Shown here piece by piece: positions 1 through 5,619 of a stretch of DNA of 5,619 nt. The stretch's first letter is position 1; each line of letters opens with the position of its first letter. The DNA comes from an uncultured Clostridia bacterium. Lineage in GTDB: Bacteria > Bacillota > Clostridia > Christensenellales > UBA1242. The position numbers were made by a program, and so were the translations under genes. The stretch lies in contig CALVZT010000050.1 of NCBI GenBank assembly GCA_944372595.1, positions 1-5,619 on the forward strand, given 5' to 3'. The notes beneath the pieces are model-generated. The model was not told where the DNA came from. It searched no databases and saw only the letters and a list, made by a program, of their open reading frames with translations.

Positions 1-779
1 AATTTATATCACTTTCAACCAATGGTGAGATAAATTATGATGATTTAAAAAGCAAAATGGATGATAATGTTTGCTTTGTCTCTATTATGATGATAAACAA
101 CGAGACAGGAGCATGCAATGATATTAATAAGATTGCTCACATTATAAAATCGGTAAATGCAAATACCATTCTTCACGTTGACGCCGTTCAAGGCTTTTGT
201 AAATATCCAATTAATATGTTAAATAGTAAAATTGATTTACTTACAATTAGTGCGCATAAAATTAATGGACCCAAAGGAATTGGGGCTTTAATTATTAGTC
301 CTAAAATCAAAATTAAAAATATTAATTTTGATGGTGGTCAAGAAAATGGCTTGCGTTCAGGTACAGAAAACATATCGGGTATTATGGCACTAGGAAAAAT
401 ATGTAAACTAATAGATATTAATAAAATAAAAATATTAAAACAATGTTTTATTGACCAACTTGAATCAATTAAAAAATATATAAAAATTAATGGTGAAGGC
501 AGTCCTTATATATTAAGTATTTCAATTCCTGGACTCAGAGGTGAGACACTTGTACACATGATGGAGCAAAAAAATATAATTATAGGTACAGGTTCTGCTT
601 GTTCTTCTTCAAAAATATCTAACAGAACATTAGAAAATATGGGTAAAACAAAAGAAGATATATTAGGTTCGGTAAGAATAAGTTTTAACAAATTAAATAC
701 AGTGCAAGAAGTTGAATATGCAGGTAAAGAATTTGCTATACAAGTATTAAAATTAAAACAAATGTATGAGAGGAAGTAA
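1..779 (+). CDS. Cysteine desulfurase, NifS/IscS type (5' end outside window)
   Basis: This is a PLP-dependent class V aminotransferase-fold enzyme that takes sulfur from L-cysteine as an enzyme-bound persulfide, leaving alanine. The reading frame is open from base 3, so the ATG at 57 is internal; 258 codons are visible, and about 120 N-terminal residues are missing if the protein has the usual length of about 380. Family landmarks appear in order: the NNETG segment; HVDAVQ, with the Asp that contacts the PLP ring; SAHK, whose Lys (258-260) should form the Schiff base; GGQENGLRSGTEN; and the mobile loop GTGSACSSSK, whose Cys (600-602) is the expected persulfide carrier. The stop TAA (777-779) directly abuts the thiI start. 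That pairing suggests it is the ThiI-dedicated sulfur donor, like NifZ of B. subtilis, rather than the general Fe-S desulfurase; this role is inferred from context. The family call is firm, the specific partner less so. Confidence 0.95.
   Translation, partial: FISLSTNGEINYDDLKSKMDDNVCFVSIMMINNETGACNDINKIAHIIKSVNANTILHVDAVQGFCKYPINMLNSKIDLLTISAHKINGPKGIGALIISPKIKIKNINFDGGQENGLRSGTENISGIMALGKICKLIDINKIKILKQCFIDQLESIKKYIKINGEGSPYILSISIPGLRGETLVHMMEQKNIIIGTGSACSSSKISNRTLENMGKTKEDILGSVRISFNKLNTVQEVEYAGKEFAIQVLKLKQMYERK
769..776 (+). promoter_or_regulatory. Ribosome binding site of thiI, inside the desulfurase gene
   Basis: AGAGG followed by AAG lies in the last codons of the upstream gene, six bases before the thiI ATG at 780. 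It supports that ATG as the start. Because the site is translated as part of the desulfurase, the two genes are probably translationally coupled. Confidence 0.75.
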
Positions 780-1934
780 ATGGAACAAGTCATATTATTA
801 AGGTATGGAGAAATCTTTCTTAAAGGCAAAAACAGGAGTTTTTTTGAAAGTACATTGGTTAAAAATATCAAATCTTCTGTTGCTCAATTTGGAGCGGAGG
901 TATCAAAATCAGCAGGAAGAATTTATGTAACAAAGCTTTCAAATAATATTGAGCAAATTATTGAAAGATTGCAAAAAGTTTTTGGGCTAGTTTCTTTAAG
1001 TGTGGCAACTCAAATTGATACATCGATTAGTAATATTGAAGAATTATGTAAAACTATAAAAATTAAAACTTCTACTTTTAAAGTTGTAACAAAAAGAGCT
1101 GATAAAAAATTTCCTATCCAATCTGACAAATTTTCTGCTATGATGGGTGGGGTTATTTTAGACAATAATTCTAATGTATCTGTTGATGTTGTAAATCCTC
1201 AAACTATTGTCAATATAGATATCCGCGAAAATGGTAAAACATTTATTTATTATGAAAAAATTTCATGTGCAGGCGGGTTGCCATTAGGAACTGCTGGTAA
1301 GGGATTATTGTTACTAAGTGGAGGAATCGATAGTCCAGTTGCAGGGTATATGATGGCAAAAAGAGGACTTGCTTTTGACTGTATACATTTTCACTCATTT
1401 CCATATACAAGTCAGCAAGCAAAAGACAAAGTTATCTCCTTAGCACATAAATTAACTCCTTATGTTCATAATCACAATTTATTTGTAGTACCATTTACAA
1501 AAATTCAAGAAAATATTCACAAATATTGTGATGATGATTATATGGTCATTCTCGTCAGACGATTTATGATGAAGATTGCCGAAAGGGTAGCTCAAAAATA
1601 CAATTTGCAAGCTTTGATTACTGGTGAAAATCTTGCCCAGGTTGCTAGTCAAACTATTCAAAGCATAACAGTTACAAATCAAGCAGTTGAAAATATACCT
1701 GTGTTTAGACCATTAATTGCTTTTGATAAAATAGAGATTATGGGTATAGCAAAAAATATTGGTACTTATGAAACTTCAATTTTGCCATACGAAGATTGTT
1801 GTAGTGTATTTTTGCCAGATAGTCCAGTTACAAAGCCCAAGTTGGATAAAATTTTAAAAAACGAGAACAAATTAAACGTGGACAGTTTAATAGACGAGGC
1901 AATTAATAATATAGAAATCATAAATATAAAATAA
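780..1934 (+). CDS. thiI: tRNA 4-thiouridine synthetase ThiI, short form without rhodanese domain
   Basis: ThiI adenylates U8 of tRNA with ATP and replaces its oxygen with sulfur received as a persulfide, giving the near-UV sensor base s4U8. The protein has 384 residues. Residues 1-60 match the N-terminal ferredoxin-like domain (start MEQVILLRYGEIFLKGKNR). A THUMP RNA-binding domain covers about 61-165 and includes the conserved KRADKKFP. The PP-loop ATP-binding motif SGGIDS is at 180-185, and TGENLAQVASQT at 281-292 is a further family signature. YEDCC at 337-341 carries the catalytic Cys region equivalent to Cys344 of E. coli ThiI. The protein ends about 40 residues later, so the C-terminal rhodanese domain of the 482-residue E. 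coli enzyme is absent, as in Bacillus. It starts directly after the desulfurase stop, with a good ribosome binding site at 769-776. In rhodanese-less ThiI the desulfurase passes sulfur directly, and a role in thiamin thiazole synthesis is unlikely. Confidence 0.97.
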   Translation: MEQVILLRYGEIFLKGKNRSFFESTLVKNIKSSVAQFGAEVSKSAGRIYVTKLSNNIEQIIERLQKVFGLVSLSVATQIDTSISNIEELCKTIKIKTSTFKVVTKRADKKFPIQSDKFSAMMGGVILDNNSNVSVDVVNPQTIVNIDIRENGKTFIYYEKISCAGGLPLGTAGKGLLLLSGGIDSPVAGYMMAKRGLAFDCIHFHSFPYTSQQAKDKVISLAHKLTPYVHNHNLFVVPFTKIQENIHKYCDDDYMVILVRRFMMKIAERVAQKYNLQALITGENLAQVASQTIQSITVTNQAVENIPVFRPLIAFDKIEIMGIAKNIGTYETSILPYEDCCSVFLPDSPVTKPKLDKILKNENKLNVDSLIDEAINNIEIINIK

Positions 1935-1941
1935 TCAAATT

Positions 1942-1970
1942 TTAATATATAGCAAAATTAATCACATAAT
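1942..1970 (+). promoter_or_regulatory. Possible weak promoter before the M16 peptidase gene
   Basis: TTAATA (1942-1947) and CATAAT (1965-1970), 17 bases apart, match the sigma-A -35 and -10 consensus at four and five of six positions. Transcription would start near 1977, leaving a leader of roughly 28 bases. In DNA this AT-rich such matches arise easily by chance. No terminator is visible between thiI (ends 1934) and the peptidase, so readthrough from the upstream operon is an equal or better explanation. Confidence 0.2.
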
Positions 1971-2004
1971 AATATTGTGTATATATTTATAGTGAGGGAT
2001 ATTT

Positions 2005-3282
2005 ATGGAAACCAAAACAAAAACCTATAAAAACGGTATGAGACTTGTAAATACGTATAATCAAAACACGGCAGCCGAAACAGTGTTAATTTCTATTTCT
2101 ACTGGTTCAATCAATGAGAATGAAAAAATAAACGGTATAAGTCACTTAATAGAGCACATGCTTTTTAAGGGCACAAAAAAGAGAACTGCCGCTGATATAA
2201 ATAATGAATTTGAACAATTAGGAGCATCAATCAATGCTTTTACAACTAAATATAGGACGTGTTTTTATGCAAGTGCATTAACTGAAAATATTCCCAAATG
2301 TGTAGAAATTTTGTTTGATATGATTTTTAACTCAGTTATAGATGAAGAAGAACTTGAAAGAGAAAAGAAAGTAATCTATGAAGAGATAGATATGTATCTA
2401 GATGATGCAAGTAGTGTAGCAGAAGATAATTTTCAAAAATTATTCTTCAAAAACACAAAATTAGAATCTTTAATAATAGGGACAAAAAATACAGTAAAGT
2501 CTATTACAAGGCAAGAAATACTCGATTATCTTGCCAAGTACTATGTTCCTGAGAATATTATTATTGCTTTTGCTGGTGGAATGAGTTTTGCTGAATCACA
2601 AAATTGTATAAACAGTGTTTTGGGTAATAAATTTAAAAATTATACAAAAAAGCCTAATCTTCCTGTAATTCTTAAAGATATTATAGTTGAACCTCAACGA
2701 GATTTCTTATCACTAAAAAAAGACTTTACTCAATCTCATATTATAATTGGCTTTCCATTATACAATATGTATTCGAGTCGTTATGGAGCATATCAGTGTC
2801 TTAGTTTTATACTTGGTGGCGGTATGAGTTCTAGGTTGTTTACGGAGGTCAGAGAAAAAAATGGTTTAGCATATTCAATTTTTGCTCAGGCAAATAACTA
2901 TGATTGTGCTGGTGTGTTAAAAATTGCCTTGGCTACCAACAACGATAGCGAATCAAAAGCTATTGAGTGTGTTAATAAAGTTATAAAAGAATTATTGACT
3001 AATGGTATAACATCTAAAGAATTAGATAAGGCAAAGACTTATTTGAAGACAAGAATTGGTTTTACGCCTGAGTCAACTATGAATCTTGCAAGGCAAAATG
3101 CATATCAAATGCAATGTTATAATAAGCCATTTAATACAAATACTCAAATCAAAATTATTGAAAAAGTTACAAAAAGTGAAGTTAATAAGTTAATAAAAGA
3201 AATATTTACTAATACTCACGTATGTGGTGTGCTAGTAAGCAAAACTGGAAAGAAGATTTTTAATAATTTTCCTAAATTATAA
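2005..3282 (+). CDS. M16-family zinc peptidase (MlpA/YmxG-like, mitochondrial processing peptidase fold)
   Basis: This is a 425-residue protein of the pitrilysin/processing-peptidase family, with the two homologous halves typical of M16B enzymes. The inverted zinc motif HxxEH is intact as HLIEH (47-51), followed by MLFKGT. The distal zinc ligand is probably Glu127 in EEIDMYLDD, 76 residues after His51, which is the usual spacing. The second half carries the family signature GGGMSSRLFTEVREKNGLAYS (about 271-291), with the Arg and Tyr that help bind substrate. All catalytic residues are present, so it should be active, probably as a homodimer on peptides held in a closed chamber. There is no signal peptide or membrane segment, so it is predicted cytoplasmic. 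The closest well-known relative by family is MlpA (YmxG) of B. subtilis; the true substrate here is unknown. GAGGG at 1994-1998, six bases before the ATG, fixes the start. The gene ends in a terminator overlapping its stop. Confidence 0.95.
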   Translation: METKTKTYKNGMRLVNTYNQNTAAETVLISISTGSINENEKINGISHLIEHMLFKGTKKRTAADINNEFEQLGASINAFTTKYRTCFYASALTENIPKCVEILFDMIFNSVIDEEELEREKKVIYEEIDMYLDDASSVAEDNFQKLFFKNTKLESLIIGTKNTVKSITRQEILDYLAKYYVPENIIIAFAGGMSFAESQNCINSVLGNKFKNYTKKPNLPVILKDIIVEPQRDFLSLKKDFTQSHIIIGFPLYNMYSSRYGAYQCLSFILGGGMSSRLFTEVREKNGLAYSIFAQANNYDCAGVLKIALATNNDSESKAIECVNKVIKELLTNGITSKELDKAKTYLKTRIGFTPESTMNLARQNAYQMQCYNKPFNTNTQIKIIEKVTKSEVNKLIKEIFTNTHVCGVLVSKTGKKIFNNFPKL

Positions 3283-3313
3283 AAATTACAAACTGGTGTT
3301 TGTAATTTTTTAT
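3281..3313 (+). terminator. Intrinsic terminator after the M16 peptidase gene
   Basis: A perfect 13-bp inverted repeat (arms 3281-3293 and 3298-3310) with a TGGT loop is followed by a T-rich tract. The 5' arm begins inside the TAA stop codon (3280-3282). The stem is mostly A-T, but the loop-proximal part ACAAAC/GTTTGT should form readily. It closes the upstream transcription unit and insulates the FtsK-type gene. The symmetrical A and T runs could give weak termination on the minus strand too, but no convergent gene is present. Confidence 0.88.
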
Positions 3314-3329
3314 TTCCAATTTTTTCTTT

Positions 3330-3380
3330 TTAAAATTTTAATATATTCGTTTGTTAAGTTGAATAAATATGTGTTATACT
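3330..3380 (+). promoter_or_regulatory. Sigma-A-type promoter with extended -10, driving the FtsK/SpoIIIE gene
   Basis: The -10 element TATACT (3375-3380) is preceded by TG one base upstream (3372-3373), an extended -10. The best -35 is TTGTTA (3351-3356), with an 18-base spacer. The stretch before it, including the 12-base palindrome TTAAAATTTTAA (3330-3341), is almost pure A/T and could act as an UP element. Transcription should begin near 3387, about 54 bases before the TTG start. The position, just after a terminator and before a gene with a strong ribosome binding site, supports the call. Confidence 0.6.
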
Positions 3381-3389
3381 TACACTAAG

Positions 3390-3430
3390 TATATAGAATA
3401 ATTATATTAGTTTTGACAATATTCTATGTA
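3390..3430 (+). promoter_or_regulatory. Leader hairpin abutting the Shine-Dalgarno sequence of the FtsK-type gene
   Basis: Arms 3390-3400 and 3420-3430 can pair over 11 bp, including one G-U pair and an uninterrupted 8-bp core (ATAGAATA with TATTCTAT). The loop is 19 bases. The structure would start within a few bases of the predicted transcript 5' end and stop exactly where the G-run of the ribosome binding site begins. It could stabilise the 5' end or keep the binding site exposed. The stem is A-U rich, so chance pairing remains possible. Confidence 0.35.
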
Positions 3431-3437
3431 GGGGGAA
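3430..3437 (+). promoter_or_regulatory. Strong ribosome binding site that sets a TTG start
   Basis: AGGGGGAA lies five bases (counted from the G-run) upstream of TTG at 3441. An in-frame TAG at 3429-3431 rules out any earlier start. The next in-frame ATG is about 120 codons into the protein, inside the membrane domain, so TTG is the only sensible initiator. Confidence 0.8.
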
Positions 3438-3440
3438 GTC

Positions 3441-5619
3441 TTGGCTAAAAACAATACAAAATCCACAAAAACACTCGCTATTTGTTTAATTAGCATATTT
3501 TCAGTAATTTTTTTGTTATCAACATTTAACATTATTGCTAATGTTAAATACTTTTTGCTTGGGACTTTTGGTTTGGTGATTTATCCTGTATCAATCATTG
3601 CTATTTTGTATGGAGTAGCACTTTTAACTAAAAGAAAATTTACTTTATCAATTAAATATTTGTTATATTTATCATTTGCGTTATTTTGCTTAATTGCTAT
3701 TACTCATACAATCATTACAGGGACATTTACACTAGACAACTATGGCACCTATCTTAAAGAATGCTATTTATATAGGTACACAGCTGGCGGTATAATTATG
3801 GGTATTTTTACATTCCCATTAATGAGTTTGTTAAATGTTGTAGCAAGTTGCGTATTTTTTGCTATTGCATTTGCTATTTTTGTTGCATTGATAATAGACT
3901 ATTTGTATGCTGTTAAACAATACGCAAAATTAAACACAACAATAATACCTAATATTTCTAAAATAAATAAAAAAAGTGATTCTGAAGTTAAGAGCGGTGA
4001 ATTTGATATAGTTAGTGAGCCTAATGTTATCACTCAAGATAATACAAAAACTTCCAATCAAATTACACAAAGTCCTGAAAATTTGGAAGCAAAGAAAAAA
4101 TTATTCCCAGAGAAATATGAAGACTTTCAAGACGTTATTATTCCTAGCAAGAAAAAGACTGAACTTACTGCTGCTGAAAAATTATTCGGAGAGCAAGAAA
4201 AAACTCGAAATGAATGGTTAAATAAGAATATTTCTACTCGTGAAGTTGTTAAACAAAAACCAGCAGAAGAAGAGAAAAAAGATGAATTAAGAAATTTTCT
4301 TGTCAACTCAGGTATATATAAACAGCCCAATAATCAACCACAAACCCCACAACAAAATAATATTATTCAATCAAATAATACAATTTCTTCCGAAACAGTC
4401 TCAACTAATCTAACAAATAAACCTGCATACGTCGAAGAAGATGTGTTACTTAAAGACATTAAGCCAATACAGAGCAAGCCAATTGAAGAAAAAATAGAAC
4501 AAAAACAAGTTCCTATTGCTCAAAAACCATCTAATATAATAATGGACAAAGAAGTGAGATTGCAACAAGAACATAAGATTGATACTAGTCTTAACAACAC
4601 CGTTAATATTGCGACTCCAAAACCAACTTATCAGCAAACTCAAATGATTGGTACTGAAAAAATTAAACCAAATCAGCCAATTGTAAAACCAAAACCAACT
4701 AAATACTTAAAACCTCCAATTGATATACTCAAAAAGATTGAGGTGGATTATCAAGAATTTGAAGAAGATCAAGCTGCTAAATCTGAAATTATAGAGCAAA
4801 CCCTTGAAGAATTTAGAATACCTGCGAAAGTTCAAGCGGTGAGAAGAGGAGCGGCGGTTACAAGATATGAGTTAAAAATGCCACAAGGTATTCCTGTTAA
4901 AAAGATTCATAATCACTGTGAAGACCTTGAACTTGCGCTTGCTACCAAAGGTAGTATACGTATTGAAACGCCAATAAGAGGTAAAAGTGCGGTTGGTATT
5001 GAAGTTCCAAATGATAAAATAGATACCGTTACAATAAGAGATGTTATTGATTCGAAAGAATTTATGTACAACGAATCGCCATTAACTTTTGCATTAGGTA
5101 AAGACGTTGATGGTAAAATATTTACTTGTAATCTTGTAAAAATGCCACATTTATTAGTTGCTGGTTCGACTGGTTCGGGAAAGAGTGTATGTTTGAATGC
5201 TTTATTAATTAGTTTAATTTATAGGAATTCTCCTGAGGATTTAAAATTAATACTTATTGACCCTAAAAGAGTTGAATTTACCATGTATAATGATTTACCT
5301 CATCTTATAATGCCAAAAGTTATTACTGATTCACAAAAGGCAATTAATGCATTTGATTGGCTTATTAATGAAATGGAGCGCAGATATGGAATATTGCAAG
5401 ATAATTTTGTAAACAATATTTCAAATTATAATATTTTACCTGGTGTATTAGAGGGAACATTACCAAAATTACCTTATATAGTTATGGTAGTTGACGAGTT
5501 AGCAGATTTAATGGCAACTGGTAATAAAAAAGAACTAGAAAATAAAATTGTCAGATTAGTTCAAAAAGCACGTGCAGCTGGTATTCATTTAGTTCTAGCA
5601 ACGCAAAGACCGTCAGTAG
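3441..5619 (+). CDS. ftsK: DNA translocase FtsK/SpoIIIE (3' end outside window)
   Basis: This membrane-anchored hexameric ATPase pumps double-stranded DNA at the division septum to clear chromosomes (or move one into a forespore, if the organism sporulates). The frame stays open for 726 codons to the window edge. Residues 10-153 hold four to five hydrophobic segments (about 11-32, 38-62, 73-94, 116-130 and 131-152), matching the FtsK 4TM domain. Residues 162-420 form a hydrophilic linker rich in Q, N, P, K and E. Residues 421-525 match the alpha domain (AAVTRYEL, IRGKSAVGIEVPN). The RecA-like motor follows: Walker A GSTGSGKS (575-582), LILIDPKRVEF, EMERRYGIL (645-652), Walker B VMVVDELADLM (681-691) and KARAAGIHLVLATQRPS. 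The rest of the motor and the DNA-reading gamma winged helix should lie beyond 5619. The TTG start follows an AGGGGGAA site. The gene has its own promoter after a terminator. The family is certain; the sequence cannot separate FtsK from SpoIIIE roles. Confidence 0.96.
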   Translation, partial: MAKNNTKSTKTLAICLISIFSVIFLLSTFNIIANVKYFLLGTFGLVIYPVSIIAILYGVALLTKRKFTLSIKYLLYLSFALFCLIAITHTIITGTFTLDNYGTYLKECYLYRYTAGGIIMGIFTFPLMSLLNVVASCVFFAIAFAIFVALIIDYLYAVKQYAKLNTTIIPNISKINKKSDSEVKSGEFDIVSEPNVITQDNTKTSNQITQSPENLEAKKKLFPEKYEDFQDVIIPSKKKTELTAAEKLFGEQEKTRNEWLNKNISTREVVKQKPAEEEKKDELRNFLVNSGIYKQPNNQPQTPQQNNIIQSNNTISSETVSTNLTNKPAYVEEDVLLKDIKPIQSKPIEEKIEQKQVPIAQKPSNIIMDKEVRLQQEHKIDTSLNNTVNIATPKPTYQQTQMIGTEKIKPNQPIVKPKPTKYLKPPIDILKKIEVDYQEFEEDQAAKSEIIEQTLEEFRIPAKVQAVRRGAAVTRYELKMPQGIPVKKIHNHCEDLELALATKGSIRIETPIRGKSAVGIEVPNDKIDTVTIRDVIDSKEFMYNESPLTFALGKDVDGKIFTCNLVKMPHLLVAGSTGSGKSVCLNALLISLIYRNSPEDLKLILIDPKRVEFTMYNDLPHLIMPKVITDSQKAINAFDWLINEMERRYGILQDNFVNNISNYNILPGVLEGTLPKLPYIVMVVDELADLMATGNKKELENKIVRLVQKARAAGIHLVLATQRPSV

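Noticed and set aside
57..779. ATG at 57 as the start of the desulfurase gene
   Set aside because: The frame is open back to base 3 and the upstream residues (FISLSTNGEINYDDLKSKM) match the family; the N-terminal third of the enzyme would be missing and no ribosome binding site precedes 57.
506..871. Minus-strand open frame of 121 codons
   Set aside because: It lies antisense across the well-supported desulfurase/thiI junction and its translation shows no recognisable family or composition of a real gene.
1479..1682. Minus-strand open frame of 67 codons inside thiI
   Set aside because: It is antisense to the conserved ThiI core, with no credible ribosome binding site or motif.
1963..1979. 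Weak inverted repeat CACA...TGTG between thiI and the peptidase gene
   Set aside because: Only four base pairs form before mismatches, with no T-tract, so it is neither a convincing terminator nor an operator.
3413..3418. Perfect TTGACA -35 box close to the FtsK-type start
   Set aside because: The matching -10 would fall at about 3436-3441, inside the ribosome binding site and start codon, and the bases there do not resemble TATAAT.
3426..3431. ATG-TAG start-stop mini-frame just before the FtsK-type gene, a possible regulatory start-stop element
   Set aside because: No ribosome binding site lies upstream of this ATG, and it overlaps the hairpin arm and the next gene's own binding site; chance is the simpler explanation.
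4015..4221. Plus-strand open frame of 68 codons
   Set aside because: It is an out-of-frame reading of the low-complexity linker of the FtsK-type gene, which is continuous from 3441 to the window end.
4127..4643. Two short minus-strand open frames (4127-4330 and 4446-4643), one with a hydrophobic, Phe/Leu-rich translation
   Set aside because: Both are antisense to the A-rich linker; reading poly-A-rich DNA on the other strand gives Phe/Leu-rich peptides that mimic membrane proteins.
4617..4700. 12-base direct repeat CCAAAACCAACT at 4617-4628 and 4689-4700
   Set aside because: Both copies encode PKPT in the low-complexity linker; the 72-base offset keeps frame, but two copies in proline/lysine-rich coding sequence need no special explanation.

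Overview
The window is strongly AT-rich and reads as housekeeping chromosome of a low-GC Bacillota, most likely an uncultured Clostridia-type lineage. Evidence: A/T-rich codon choice, TAA for all three stops visible, strong AGAGG/GAGGG/GGGGG ribosome binding sites, a compact A/U-flanked intrinsic terminator, and all genes on the + strand. TGG encodes the few tryptophans and no gene reads through TGA, so nothing suggests a recoded genome. The exact taxon cannot be read from this sequence alone.

Layout. (1) Bases 1-779 hold the C-terminal two thirds of a NifS/IscS-type cysteine desulfurase whose start lies before the window. (2) Its stop codon abuts the ATG of thiI (780-1934), a tRNA 4-thiouridine synthetase without a rhodanese domain. 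Together they look like a dedicated sulfur relay that thiolates U8 of tRNA, as with NifZ-ThiI of Bacillus subtilis. (3) After 70 bases comes an M16-family zinc peptidase (2005-3282), similar to B. subtilis MlpA/YmxG. (4) A perfect 13-bp hairpin with a T-tract, starting inside the peptidase stop codon, ends this block. (5) The 158-base gap after it also holds an AT-rich tract, an extended -10 promoter and a leader hairpin that ends at the Shine-Dalgarno sequence of the next gene. (6) From a TTG start at 3441 to the window end there is one open frame, 726 codons without a stop. It encodes a membrane-anchored FtsK/SpoIIIE DNA translocase, cut off just after its Walker B region. It fills what might look like a long non-coding right-hand third.

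How the genes fit together. The desulfurase and ThiI are one functional unit (tRNA thiolation) and probably one transcript. The M16 peptidase may be read through from them or may have a weak promoter of its own. The FtsK-type translocase is a separate transcription unit. An mlpA-like peptidase lying near an ftsK/spoIIIE gene recalls the B. subtilis mlpA-to-spoIIIE region, here without the intervening genes.

I found no mobile element, CRISPR array, tRNA/rRNA gene, toxin or defence system, and nothing that amounts to a new biological system. The points worth a second look are the streamlined ThiI module, the leader structure and TTG start of the translocase gene, its long Q/N/P/K-rich linker, and the terminator overlapping a stop codon.
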